Below, one piece after another: positions 39,735 through 49,333 of a DNA stretch of 64,000 nt. The notes beneath the pieces are model-generated. The model was given only the letters and a program-made list of their open reading frames with translations. It had not been told where the DNA came from and ran no database searches. The translations under genes were made by a program, and so were the position numbers. Positions within the stretch are counted from its first letter, which is position 1. Each line of letters begins with the position of its first letter. This stretch comes from a virus: positions 166,892-230,891 of the IMG/VR virus record IMGVR_UViG_3300044972_002389; one strand, written 5' to 3'.

Positions 39735-42508
39735 CCGCACTGAGTTCCATTCAGTTGATCAAAAATGGTCTTTGCTGTATTGAATCTGTTTTGAGCTTCT
39801 GGGGTAATTGTTCCCTGCCGTCCCAACAGCCCTGATGAACTGATCTCGTAGTATTCATTTACTGCTCTAGCTGCTGACTCAGGACTGTTGGTTGCCAACA
39901 TCTTGGAGTAGGCACTGCGATGTGTGTTCTTGAATTCCCAATCCACAAAGTCTAGGCTTTTATACAAGGCAGTGTCGTTTGATAGTTGACTCAATTGTGG
40001 CCAACTTACACCAATAGCCCGTGGCATATTTTTGAAACGATCGGAATTCCATTGAGCCAAGCCTTTGAAGGTGGGGTTGCTGTCCACTCGGGGATTCAAG
40101 GCACTTTCAATAGTGAAATTGCCCAGCAAGCCAGCAATGTGTTCGGGTTGATAACCTTTGCCCTTCAAGTAACACCAAGCTTTTTTGGCTTGATTGGAAT
40201 CAAATCCTTTGCCAGCCCCACTTGCTGCTGCACTGAAGTCTGCATCAGGTCTAGCTTGGCCACTGAACAAAAATGCGTTGTTGAGACGGCGAGTTTTGAG
40301 TTCAAACTTTTCTTCGTTGTTACAAGCCAAAATCCATCGACTCATTTCATTTGGAACTTTGTTGTAGTCTCCGCTGCTGATCATGCCAGTGATGCCGCTC
40401 TTGTCAAAGTTGTCAGAGCCAATGTTGTAGATGAAGTCTGCTAAACTATTGAACTGATCTTGTGTTAATAGGTTGCTACCAATGCTGCTGTGAATCTTGC
40501 CTTCAATTTTTTTGATGTCTGTTTTCAACAACACCTTCATATTGGTTTCGCTTATACCCTCTCCAACATTCAATTGCGTGCTGATCTGAGTGCCAGAATC
40601 GTCTGTTGCATTCAAGGTAACTGTGTTGTTTTGAAGTTCTTCACTTGATAACAAATGACCATAACCCAACAGCTTTTGCCCGCTTTTGCATGCATCGTCA
40701 AAGGGCTTGCCAATCAAATTGCCACCCAAACCTTCATGATCAATTATGATTTGAATACCACGGTTGTTAACTGTCCACTCTGTGGAGGGGAGCAATACTC
40801 TGGGACCCAACGGTTTGAATTCATATTGTGGAGTCCCACCTTCGTCCCAACTTTGCCCAATGTGCAAGCCAGTTTGACCATTCACTATTCCATATACTTG
40901 GAGTGGTTTGTCTTGTGCTGGACTCACTTGCCCCACTTTGTAAGTGCTTTCAGGTGGAGTGATTTTCCTCTGCACTAGGCCTGTGTTGGAATAACCTGGG
41001 CCTGAAACACTTCTTTGTCTCCAAGGATCAGCTCCTGGCAGTCTGCTGACAATGGTTTGAACAATCTGAATGCTTCTTGCAGGACTCACTACATTCTGCA
41101 ACTGCACTCTTTCTTCCGTTCGAATGTCAGGCGATAATGCAACTACTCCTGGTACAGCAGTTATGGGATTATCTGGATTGGTGGGCTTGGCTGCATCTGG
41201 TAAATTAGCAACATTCAAGACTGTTTTTGGACCAGTGTTCACACTTCCTGCACCAGAACGCAAGTTTACAGATCCATTGCCTTGAACTTTGACATCAGCA
41301 CCACCTACTAAATTCAAGGTACCTGTGCTTTGAACTTTTACATCAGCACTGGCAACTAAATTTAAGTTACCATTTGTGCTTCTTAACCTTACGTCACCTG
41401 TGCTGCTGGCATCAACATTGCCTCCTGCAAACAAGCGAATATTACCAGTCAAGTTTTTGATGTCAATGTTGCTTTCTTGAGTGGTGAGAAATATGCCATA
41501 ATTGCTTCTGTATTGTAGGCTGCCTACAGCAGTGTTGTAGATATTTGAATTACTGACAAGATGCATATTTCCTTGACTGAACAACAAAACATCTCCACCA
41601 CTGCTGATGTTGAAGGGCTTTTTGCTGAACATGCGTGTTTCATCTAGGCTTCTCATTTTGATGCTGCCACCAGCTTCAATATTCACATCTCTGTCAGCAT
41701 GTAAATTGATGTCTTGTCCGGCACTGACACTTACACTCTTTTGTCCAAAAATGTCAATGTTGCCTTCTTTGTCCATCTCTATCCTGGCTCTGTTTGGACC
41801 AGTGTTGATTATGATTCTATCTTTTGTATCATGAATAACAATTTGAGCTAGGCCACGAGTTTGCAGGCGGATGAAAGCGTCTTCTGGGGTGTCGTCCATA
41901 ACGAAGGTGTGCCCATATGGGGTTCGGATACCCATAGTGCGAATACCCTGTTGCATACCTCTCGGTGCTGGTCCACCTTGTTCAATAGGGAGGTTAACTC
42001 CTCCAGATTCTCGAGCTGCATCGTAACCTGATAAAAACGTTGGTGATTCACCAGTGAATATATTTGGGTTCTGCTCTTGTGGATTGCTGGCAGGAGTGCT
42101 GGCAGGAGTGCTGGGAGTCATATGATTGCGGTCAACTTGGAACAAACATCCAAACCAAACCCCTCGGCTAGGATCGCCATTTATGAAACAAACCAGCACT
42201 TGGTTATTGAGGTCAGGTGGTATGAATGTCATACCATAGTCTGTTTGTGAGCTTGTGGGATTTAGGTTTACATCAGCTACGTTTGATGCCCCAGCAAATG
42301 GACTGGCGTAATCACAAATGATCCACGTTGCTTCATTATTGATTGCTCCACCAAGTTCAGGGATCCAAACTCGGATACGTCCCATGTTGCGAGCATCATT
42401 TACGTCTCGTATTAGGCCAAGATAAATTTTGTCCCAGGTGGCACGTAGCCCCCCAGGCTCTAGCTCATAAGCTCCAGGTAAATTTACTGTTTGTTTTAAT
42501 GTTGCCAT
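39731..42508 (-). CDS. 5: Tail spike / baseplate hub gp5-like with two lysozyme domains
   Basis: A 925-residue protein. Residues 20-125 form the OB-fold domain typical of gp5/VgrG N-termini (LGLIRDVNDARNMGRIRVWI). Residues about 190-430 form a beta-helix needle with repeats such as DINLHADRDVNIEAGG. Residues about 583-750 form a GH24-like lysozyme (IIIDHEGLGG, LLGYGHLL). Residues about 772-915 match the phage tail lysozyme domain (AWCYLKGKGYQPEHIAGLLG, NFTIESALNP, GLAQWNSDRF) with a likely catalytic Glu at 801. In T4 gp5 a single lysozyme lies before the needle; here two different muralytic domains follow it. It ends 4 nt into the convergent gene 38511. Confidence 0.88.
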   Translation of the reverse strand: MATLKQTVNLPGAYELEPGGLRATWDKIYLGLIRDVNDARNMGRIRVWIPELGGAINNEATWIICDYASPFAGASNVADVNLNPTSSQTDYGMTFIPPDLNNQVLVCFINGDPSRGVWFGCLFQVDRNHMTPSTPASTPASNPQEQNPNIFTGESPTFLSGYDAARESGGVNLPIEQGGPAPRGMQQGIRTMGIRTPYGHTFVMDDTPEDAFIRLQTRGLAQIVIHDTKDRIIINTGPNRARIEMDKEGNIDIFGQKSVSVSAGQDINLHADRDVNIEAGGSIKMRSLDETRMFSKKPFNISSGGDVLLFSQGNMHLVSNSNIYNTAVGSLQYRSNYGIFLTTQESNIDIKNLTGNIRLFAGGNVDASSTGDVRLRSTNGNLNLVASADVKVQSTGTLNLVGGADVKVQGNGSVNLRSGAGSVNTGPKTVLNVANLPDAAKPTNPDNPITAVPGVVALSPDIRTEERVQLQNVVSPARSIQIVQTIVSRLPGADPWRQRSVSGPGYSNTGLVQRKITPPESTYKVGQVSPAQDKPLQVYGIVNGQTGLHIGQSWDEGGTPQYEFKPLGPRVLLPSTEWTVNNRGIQIIIDHEGLGGNLIGKPFDDACKSGQKLLGYGHLLSSEELQNNTVTLNATDDSGTQISTQLNVGEGISETNMKVLLKTDIKKIEGKIHSSIGSNLLTQDQFNSLADFIYNIGSDNFDKSGITGMISSGDYNKVPNEMSRWILACNNEEKFELKTRRLNNAFLFSGQARPDADFSAAASGAGKGFDSNQAKKAWCYLKGKGYQPEHIAGLLGNFTIESALNPRVDSNPTFKGLAQWNSDRFKNMPRAIGVSWPQLSQLSNDTALYKSLDFVDWEFKNTHRSAYSKMLATNSPESAARAVNEYYEISSSGLLGRQGTITPEAQNRFNTAKTIFDQLNGTQCG

Positions 42509-42523
42509 TTATAGCTTCTCAAA

Positions 42524-44833
42524 TTATTGATTTATACCTGTTCTCAAAACTGCCGGTACAGTACCAAACTCTGTTCGCGAGTCGCCCAAATTACTCAAAA
42601 GGTCACGGGTTGCTTCACATCGTTGGGTAAATTTCCCGTCTCTGAATATGTGTGTTACTTGCACCATCATATAGAGAGCATTGAAAAAATCAACATCATC
42701 ACGCAAGTCCATAAACCCTGTGTTTTCGTCAGGAATAGTTCCTGCCCGGAAAGCCAACATAAAAAATGCATCGTAAGGTTGGTAAACGGCGTATTCATCT
42801 ATATAGACTGGAACTCCTGACTGTTGACCAAAATATGTCTGTTGTATATAACTTCTCAACTGTCTATCTCTTTCTATATTTGAAGCCCCTAACCAGTAAG
42901 GATCACCACGTATCTCCATTGTGATATTCACCATATCTTGCATGCGAGCATAAATTTGTTGTGTTACACTGGCATAAACTTTACGAACATCCGTATCAGT
43001 AGCAGTCTGAGGCCTTAGTTGATTTATAATATCTCTAGTATCTTGGATGTAGGTAAGCTGAGCAGGCAATGTCCTATTATTACTACTAAATTCGTCCTCA
43101 CTAAATTCAACACGTCTTCGCCTTGTTCGTGCAGCATCCCGCTCTCTTTGGAGCTGCTCCCGTAAGCCGGTTACTGGAGATTGATCTTGACCAAAACGTC
43201 CATATGCGTCTTCTAATGTCTGAGCCACATTTGGGTCAAATACTACTAACGACCCTTGAGCTAAGGCACGGCGCGCTGCCTCATCTTCTTGTTCTATTTC
43301 TCGTAAACGACGCTCACCAGCAGCAATTTGAGTGTCTAATACAACAGCATCAGACGCCTGTGCGCCAGCCCTAAGCCTCCGCAATCTAAGTAACTCTTGT
43401 TGAGTTTGATCGTATTCTTGAAGCGCAGTCTGTCTACGAGCTAAGGCGCTTTGTAAGTCGCCTAGAGAAGTACGCAGTGCACTAAATGCACTTGGCAAAA
43501 CTGTTTCATTTGTCATAGGCAAAGGTATCCAATGCAGTGCATTGAATTGAACATCAAGATTTATAATCTCTGTGTTGTTTCCTGTGTAAAAATACAAATA
43601 AGCCTTTTTCAGTAGCTTAACAGTCCCAGTATTAATACTTGCTAATCTAGCATCGTGAAATTCGTTTACAAGTTGGAAAGCTCGGCCAAATTCTTGGCTA
43701 GCTATAGCTCTGCGGGTCTGTTTAACTCCAATATAAAATTGGAATTGCCTTATATAATCATTTCTTATGTAGTCCCACCCAATGTTTTTTACTACACACT
43801 CAATCCAAGGAACTTTTATGATACCTGACCTATCATCTGGTATAAAAAATGTAATGTCTTGAATTGATGCACAGACGTCATCTACTAACGCACCAATGCT
43901 TATGCCTTTACCAGCAATAAATTGAACTTTGTCTCCTACTTGCCTAAAACTAGCACGCCGGTTGTTGATTTGTGGGCTAAACTGGATTTTTTGATTTCTC
44001 AATGCCTCCTCAATGAAAAATTGATAAATTACAACCTGTGTTTGTTGATCTTGTGGCCGTTGACTACTTCTTAAATCAATATAAAACTGATTTAGTTCAT
44101 CTTCCAATTTTCCAAAAAATTCACCAACTGTTTTATCAAAGTCTATAATATTTTGCCCAGGCAGTACCCCTCCTGGATCAGAAATGCCTATCCTTCCACT
44201 TCCTAGTTCAATAGTATAAGTTTGTGGTAAAAGATAGAATGAGTTTTTGAATGCCATATTATTATTAACAGCGGCTTTCATTCTATAAATGGTTCCTGCA
44301 GCCGTAAGTGTATTCGACAAATCAACTATATTAAGTTTGTAGACTTTAAAAAACTTTCTTTGGGCATTGGCAACTATATTTCCGTCAGCATCGTAATAGT
44401 TGAACCATAACATCAAAAATATAGGAGCTAATCGCCAATTAAGGTTACCTAGTTGCTTGCTGCTTTCAAAAATTTTGTCAGGTAAGCTCATATTATACGG
44501 TTCTGCAATCACCATGTCTACTTCTACTGAGGTTGCATTTTTAGTACGAAAATTATGGCTTACAGCATCTTTTATTTCACATTCTATTATATTGAACCCA
44601 GCCGTAACTCCACTTTCAGCCACAACAACATATCTAACCTCATTTAGGTACAATTTTTCATCAATATCATCTTCATCAGCTTCTCTATCATTTACCAAAA
44701 CTAATTGTAAATGATATGTGTATCTGTCATGAGAATTTAGCATATTATCTTCTGGGCTGAAATTTAGGCCTTTAAGAGCGAGCTCACTTAAAATGCGTCG
44801 AAGATAATGATTAGTCACAAGTGGGGTAGCCAT
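42524..44833 (-). CDS. Baseplate hub-type structural protein (gp27-like candidate)
   Basis: A 769-residue protein between the spike and gp53-like genes. The N-terminal 300 residues are beta-rich (RYTYHLQLVLVNDREADEDD, VRYVVVAESGV, FNIIECEIKDAV). A coiled coil runs from about 480 to 580 (Gln/Arg/Glu-rich, EYDQTQQELLRLRRLR). The position next to the spike suggests the hub on which the spike sits. Its start overlaps the gp53-like stop. The codon choice is AT-richer than neighbours (many TAT, AAT and ATA codons). Confidence 0.6.
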   Translation of the reverse strand: MATPLVTNHYLRRILSELALKGLNFSPEDNMLNSHDRYTYHLQLVLVNDREADEDDIDEKLYLNEVRYVVVAESGVTAGFNIIECEIKDAVSHNFRTKNATSVEVDMVIAEPYNMSLPDKIFESSKQLGNLNWRLAPIFLMLWFNYYDADGNIVANAQRKFFKVYKLNIVDLSNTLTAAGTIYRMKAAVNNNMAFKNSFYLLPQTYTIELGSGRIGISDPGGVLPGQNIIDFDKTVGEFFGKLEDELNQFYIDLRSSQRPQDQQTQVVIYQFFIEEALRNQKIQFSPQINNRRASFRQVGDKVQFIAGKGISIGALVDDVCASIQDITFFIPDDRSGIIKVPWIECVVKNIGWDYIRNDYIRQFQFYIGVKQTRRAIASQEFGRAFQLVNEFHDARLASINTGTVKLLKKAYLYFYTGNNTEIINLDVQFNALHWIPLPMTNETVLPSAFSALRTSLGDLQSALARRQTALQEYDQTQQELLRLRRLRAGAQASDAVVLDTQIAAGERRLREIEQEDEAARRALAQGSLVVFDPNVAQTLEDAYGRFGQDQSPVTGLREQLQRERDAARTRRRRVEFSEDEFSSNNRTLPAQLTYIQDTRDIINQLRPQTATDTDVRKVYASVTQQIYARMQDMVNITMEIRGDPYWLGASNIERDRQLRSYIQQTYFGQQSGVPVYIDEYAVYQPYDAFFMLAFRAGTIPDENTGFMDLRDDVDFFNALYMMVQVTHIFRDGKFTQRCEATRDLLSNLGDSRTEFGTVPAVLRTGINQ

Positions 44834-45132
44834 TACAAACTACTTTCTATACTAAGCTGGTTAGGTGCATAAATTGTTATCCCAGGAACGAAATCATAAA
44901 TTGGATCCACAATTTGATCAGGATTTAGGATAGCAAACGCCCACCATGCCCGGGGATTCTGATATAGTTCAAAACTCAATAAGTCAGGCCGATGTAGATG
45001 CCGTTGTGCCAAAGTAACAATTAGATCGTCAGTTGTTCTTGTGAGCAATGGAGGTCGCCAAAAATCCAGATATGTAGTGTTTTGTGGAGTACGATAGTAA
45101 GGACTACTGCGTAGATAAGTTACTGTTGTCAT
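44833..45132 (-). CDS. 53: Baseplate wedge protein gp53-like
   Basis: A 99-residue protein. The LYQNPRAWWAFAILNPDQI motif followed by DPIYDF and a hydrophobic GITIYAP strand is the gp53 signature of T4-like phages, where gp53 joins wedges to the hub. It overlaps both neighbours by one base (stop/start TAATG-like junctions), so the block is co-translated. Confidence 0.85.
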   Translation of the reverse strand: MTTVTYLRSSPYYRTPQNTTYLDFWRPPLLTRTTDDLIVTLAQRHLHRPDLLSFELYQNPRAWWAFAILNPDQIVDPIYDFVPGITIYAPNQLSIESSL

Positions 45133-46091
45133 TAGATGAAATCACTTTGACTTGGGTCACCATTGATGTATTTGGGCAACTCGAATCTCTTCCGCAATGT
45201 GGTAGGAGTGTGTTGCACAATCAATGTTACTGAAATTTTAAACAAGCTGGGTAACCAAACACCTTTTGTAGCTGACGGTGTTTGTTGTTGAACACTGGCT
45301 CCAGGAGGATTGTTCAATGGATCGTCCCAATTCCGGTTTGCAGGCTGGGTAACACCAGGCAAACCTTGCAACGCTAGGCCAGGTTCGCCAGCATCTTCAA
45401 GCTGTTGTGGCGACCTAATTATTGGTGTGGGTCGCACTGTAGGTTGATTAGTAGCAGGCAGCCCACTAGCCACTTGAACATAGTCTACATCATCTGGAAA
45501 TCCAATACTATAGCTCTTGACTATGACTGGCAAGTTGTTGAACACAAAGGGACCGTAGGCATTGAACAAGAGAATAGGAGGAGGTGTGCCTGCATCTTTG
45601 TCATTTTCACCAAAATGCATCTTGCTCATGGTTCTCAAAAAGTGTATGCATGCCAAGGCATAGCGTCCTTCTTTTTGATTTTGAACAGTGAATTGACCAT
45701 CCACACTGAATGAAGTTGCAGGAGTACGTGCAAATATATGAAAGTCTTGGTTTGTATGTACAGTGCTAATGGTTTGATAATCAATGTCTTGTTGATAGTT
45801 GATTGTAGGTGTGTAGGGCCAAACCATGCCATTGTTTGTTTCTCGCAAAGGATCCAATAATCCCTTGCCCAACACGCGATTAGCAGCAGCTGGTCTGGGC
45901 CGCAGGCTTACACGTCGGTTAGTGGGATCTTGATTGTTGAGTGTTCCCAACAAATTCACACCATCTCCAATTCCAAAACCGCCAAACACCCCGCGTGGAA
46001 AAATAGCAGAGGCAGCCGACCCCACAACGTTGTTTACAAGTCCACCAACCAAAGAACCAGTGTTAACACCAAAACCACCAAATCTAGGCAT
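45132..46091 (-). CDS. Baseplate tail-tube initiator (gp48/gp54-like)
   Basis: A 319-residue protein. A glycine-rich N-terminus (GGFGVNTGSLVGGLVNNVVG) leads to VWPYTPTINYQQDIDY, a SFSVDGQFTVQNQKEGRYAL strand pair and LPVIVKSYSIGFPDDVDYVQ, the pattern of the tube-cap/initiator proteins of T4-like phages that start tail-tube polymerisation on the hub. It is the first gene of the central baseplate operon, with a CATAAATA late promoter 31 nt upstream. Confidence 0.72.
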   Translation of the reverse strand: MPRFGGFGVNTGSLVGGLVNNVVGSAASAIFPRGVFGGFGIGDGVNLLGTLNNQDPTNRRVSLRPRPAAANRVLGKGLLDPLRETNNGMVWPYTPTINYQQDIDYQTISTVHTNQDFHIFARTPATSFSVDGQFTVQNQKEGRYALACIHFLRTMSKMHFGENDKDAGTPPPILLFNAYGPFVFNNLPVIVKSYSIGFPDDVDYVQVASGLPATNQPTVRPTPIIRSPQQLEDAGEPGLALQGLPGVTQPANRNWDDPLNNPPGASVQQQTPSATKGVWLPSLFKISVTLIVQHTPTTLRKRFELPKYINGDPSQSDFI

Positions 46092-46121
46092 GCAATTCTT
46101 TCCTCAAAAATATTAGCCAAA

Positions 46122-46129
46122 TATTTATG
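46122..46129 (-). promoter_or_regulatory. Late promoter of the central baseplate operon
   Basis: CATAAATA on the minus strand, about 30 nt before the ATG at 46091. Close to the T4 late consensus. Confidence 0.7.
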
Positions 46130-46150
46130 TGCTGGAAACCAGCTGGAATC

Positions 46151-46156
46151 TAAATA
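46151..46156 (+). promoter_or_regulatory. Late promoter motif abutting gene 46164
   Basis: CTAAATACTAG on the plus strand. TAAATA ends 7 nt before the ATG, divergent from the motif at 46122. Confidence 0.55.
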
Positions 46157-46163
46157 CTAGATC

Positions 46164-46997
46164 ATGAAACAGTTTGAACTCTCCCCACAATTAGTTTTTG
46201 AAGGCGGCAACGTATTCAAAACCTCAGATGGCTATCCACGCACCACTCGTATCCCACTGGCTTTGATCAGTCCCACGTTGGATTGGCTGGAAAAAATCAC
46301 AGGGCTGCCTATGCATGGCATGACCTTGGGCAGTGTTGGCAAAAAAGCCAGCAGTGGGGATATCGACATTGTAGTCGACAGCAAGAAAATGTCAAAAGCC
46401 CAATTTGCCCAAAGTCTCCAAAACTGGGTGTTGAGCCAAGGTTTGAACCCCAAAGAGTATGTGAAGCCTGCTGGAGAAGTTCATCTGTTGACACCAATTG
46501 CAGGTGATCCCAAGAATGGCTTCGTGCAAACTGACTTTTTCTTCCATGATGATCCTCAATGGATGAAATTCAGCATGCAGAGTCCAGGAGACGCCAGCAA
46601 CTACACTGGTGCAGAAAGAAATCAACTCATGAGCAGTATTGCCAAAGCATTGGGAATGAAATACAGTTGGCAACGTGGACTGTTGAATCGGGAAGATGAA
46701 TCTGTTATCTCCACTGATCCTGATGTGATTGCACAAAAGCTATTGGGGCCCAGATTCACTCACGACAGCTTCCAAAGTGTTGAAACTATTCAACGAGCCA
46801 TCAAAGGCAATAGGGCTATTCATCAAGGGTTGACTGAGTTGATTCAAACTCTAAGGAGCTTGGATAAATTAGGGCCCACTGGCAAACCCACAATGGATGT
46901 GAAAACTGGGAAGTTTAAGCAGAAATCTCCCAGTGAGCAACGCAAATCAGAAGAAGAAGCTGCAAGGATTGAGCAGTTGACAGGTGTAGCTGTTTAG
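46164..46997 (+). CDS. Pol-beta superfamily nucleotidyltransferase
   Basis: A 277-residue protein. The NTase signature is present: LGSVGKKASSGDIDIVV (GS at residues 56-57, then D66-x-D68) and a third carboxylate in VQTDFFF (residue 124). The family adds NMPs to RNA, proteins or small molecules; CCA-adding enzymes and MNT antitoxins belong to it. The C-terminal 100 residues are helical with a charged tail (KQKSPSEQRKSEEEAARIEQ). It converges on and overlaps by 4 nt the ligase/2H fusion gene, a second nucleotidyl-transfer protein. Substrate unknown. Confidence 0.78.
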   Translation: MKQFELSPQLVFEGGNVFKTSDGYPRTTRIPLALISPTLDWLEKITGLPMHGMTLGSVGKKASSGDIDIVVDSKKMSKAQFAQSLQNWVLSQGLNPKEYVKPAGEVHLLTPIAGDPKNGFVQTDFFFHDDPQWMKFSMQSPGDASNYTGAERNQLMSSIAKALGMKYSWQRGLLNREDESVISTDPDVIAQKLLGPRFTHDSFQSVETIQRAIKGNRAIHQGLTELIQTLRSLDKLGPTGKPTMDVKTGKFKQKSPSEQRKSEEEAARIEQLTGVAV

Positions 46998-49213
46998 CTT
47001 TTGTTTCCGTATCGGGGATCAATTGGCTTGACATGAATCTGATCAAACAGCAGAGGAAAGTTGGGCAAAACTTTTGGTAGGTCTGTTCTCTCCAACCAAT
47101 TGTAATTTACGCTGCTGTGTGGAATGAAGTTGGGGAAATCGTGAGTTCCGCCCTTGCTCTTCAAATGATGATGAAATTTGTGTGCCAGGTCACAATCTAG
47201 GTCTAGGCACAGGGCTTTGTCGCCCATTTTGGTCCAACCTTTTATTTGTGCTGGCACAACCACAGTGTTACCATGCATGCTCATGAGGTGAGGCACTGGT
47301 TTTTGGCTATACAAAACAGTCATGTGAAGATCATCAGTATTCATACAGGGAACACCTTGACTTTCACACCATTCTTTGAGCTCTCGAGCATTTTTGGGAC
47401 TCATGCTCAAAACAACTATGGTGCCAGCAGCGTGCTCATGAGCTTCCATTACTGTGTTCCTAGGGTGCTTGAGATAGCGTCGAACTGATTGGAACAGCCT
47501 ATTGGAAAGTTCATCATCCAAACCCACAGCTTGGTGGAAAGCCTTTTTGTCTTTGTTCAAAACAGCCTCACGTGCCTTGGTGCCGCTTATTCCACTAACG
47601 CCAATGCCATCTGGATGCCGTTCTCCAGCTGATACAATTTCAATCGTCACTGGTTGACGTTGATGTTTTTCACGTATTTCTGGACTGTTCCAAGAGTCAA
47701 AAAGGTCTTTCATGCCCTGCACACGATCTTCGCCGGCAACAAATACAAAATGTCTATAGCCTTTGTTGTAGAGCCATTCTGCGGCTTGCAGCGGAGTTTT
47801 GATGCTCTCATCCTGCACCACATGATCTTGGTGTTGAGACATAATCTCTTGGAAAAACTCCAGCTTTTCCGCCCAAGGCAATGGATTCTTTTTTCCGTCT
47901 TGACTGTGACTCAAAAAGATCCAATAGTCACCCTTGCCAGCGTGTTTGGCCATTGTGTTAACCAAGTGCTGATGACCACGAGTGGGAGGATTCATCCTCC
48001 CAAAGGTCCAAACTACCCGGTTGTGTTCTTGTTCCATCAATGAATCAGGCTCGCCTTTTCTCATAAATTGGGCACGATTTACAAACTTCACTATTCCAGT
48101 GGGAGTTACAGCCACAAATCCCTCATGTCCTGGATCTCCACCCAAACTAGCACCCACTGTCCCATCTGTTTGACGGTCCATTTGTTTCTTGAGATCCAGC
48201 TTCAAACTTGTTAACAAACTTACTATCCGCCACACGCTATTGTAACCATGGATGTGGCTTTGAATCCATTTCAAACACTTGGCCTGCATTGCAGGGCTAG
48301 CAGTACTGTTGAGCCCTGTAAGCCACTCCAAAAACTCTCTACTCACATGGCTAAATGTGGAACTACCACGTTCTGCCTTTTTGGCCAAAAAGCTTTTCAT
48401 CAAGCCAGGAAGGCTCAAGATTTCATGACTGGCTAGTTGTCCTCTGTCCAAAAATGATTTCACACTTACAGCATGCACTCTAAACAAGTGGGATAATTTG
48501 TCAACTAAGTTTTTATCCAGGTTCAAACTTTTGAGCATGGTGGCTTCATGAGGTAGGATAGCCAGTCCTTGATCAGTGCGAAAGCCATATTGACTAATGT
48601 TTCGCAAGGCTTCTGGTTCCTGATCTTCAGGGCTTTGATAAACACTGTGCATGACCACGCCAGCACTGCTGTTGGCAATCATTTCACCATATTGACTGTT
48701 GACAGGCACACGATAAGTTATTTTGTTGGGTGTAAATTCATATGCCCCATCTACAATGGGAGGTACACCAGTCCACAACAAATCCGCTTGAACGTAACCG
48801 ATAAATCCTTTTGGGGTAACTTTTTTCAACAATGGGTAGAGACTGGCTATTTTGTTGGCATATGCCAGTCGAGCACTCTTTGCACTGGGGCTGGTGTCTT
48901 TCATTTTCCTGCTCATGAGCATATTGACAATATCCTCAGGGCTTGTGGTTAAACCATTGTATTTTTTACTGCTGAATCCAGCTTTGTCTGTTAACACAAA
49001 TTTATAGTCTTTCCATCCAGAAATCAAGGCTGGTGTTCCATCCATTTTTATACTAACATACTCGGGTTGATGAGCAGTTGTGCTCAGTATATGAAAAGCT
49101 CTTTTGGCACCATCTAACCCCTCATCGAAGATCATGTCTTCTGGATGCTCGATACGGGCTTTGGCCTCAGTCAAAGAGAGATTTACTACTGGTAATAAGT
49201 CAAACAGCTTCAT
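46994..49213 (-). CDS. Three-domain protein: ligase-like + NMNAT/cytidylyltransferase-like + 2H phosphoesterase
   Basis: A 739-residue protein. (1) Residues about 45-385 look like a nucleic-acid ligase adenylyltransferase: motif I SIKMDGTPAL (Lys56-x-Asp-Gly), motif III-like GFIGYVQADLLW, motif IV EGFVAV (364-369) and motif V VKFVNR (375-380). (2) Residues about 400-585 fit the HxGH nucleotidyltransferase superfamily: FGRMNPPTRGHQHLV (405-417), FVAGEDRV and GVSGISGTKAREAV (538-551, the ISSTxxR motif). (3) Residues about 595-739 carry the two motifs of 2H phosphoesterases, LHMTVLY (630-632) and PHSSVNY (699-701), as in cyclic phosphodiesterases and LigT. A ligase fused to a 2H domain recalls tRNA repair enzymes. 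The function as a whole is inference; the motifs are seen. Confidence 0.75.
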   Translation of the reverse strand: MKLFDLLPVVNLSLTEAKARIEHPEDMIFDEGLDGAKRAFHILSTTAHQPEYVSIKMDGTPALISGWKDYKFVLTDKAGFSSKKYNGLTTSPEDIVNMLMSRKMKDTSPSAKSARLAYANKIASLYPLLKKVTPKGFIGYVQADLLWTGVPPIVDGAYEFTPNKITYRVPVNSQYGEMIANSSAGVVMHSVYQSPEDQEPEALRNISQYGFRTDQGLAILPHEATMLKSLNLDKNLVDKLSHLFRVHAVSVKSFLDRGQLASHEILSLPGLMKSFLAKKAERGSSTFSHVSREFLEWLTGLNSTASPAMQAKCLKWIQSHIHGYNSVWRIVSLLTSLKLDLKKQMDRQTDGTVGASLGGDPGHEGFVAVTPTGIVKFVNRAQFMRKGEPDSLMEQEHNRVVWTFGRMNPPTRGHQHLVNTMAKHAGKGDYWIFLSHSQDGKKNPLPWAEKLEFFQEIMSQHQDHVVQDESIKTPLQAAEWLYNKGYRHFVFVAGEDRVQGMKDLFDSWNSPEIREKHQRQPVTIEIVSAGERHPDGIGVSGISGTKAREAVLNKDKKAFHQAVGLDDELSNRLFQSVRRYLKHPRNTVMEAHEHAAGTIVVLSMSPKNARELKEWCESQGVPCMNTDDLHMTVLYSQKPVPHLMSMHGNTVVVPAQIKGWTKMGDKALCLDLDCDLAHKFHHHLKSKGGTHDFPNFIPHSSVNYNWLERTDLPKVLPNFPLLFDQIHVKPIDPRYGNKS

Positions 49214-49252
49214 TGTTACGCCCCAACATAATCTTTTGGCAATCTATTGAAT

Positions 49253-49258
49253 TATTTA
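49253..49258 (-). promoter_or_regulatory. Possible late promoter of the ligase/2H fusion gene
   Basis: GTTAAATAAT on the minus strand, 40 nt before the ATG at 49213. Confidence 0.45.
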
Positions 49259-49333
49259 ACAGATCAAGGCGTCCATTTTGACTTCTTCTGTAACCAATTA
49301 CAAAATTTAGGGTTTCAAACACAAAGGACTATA

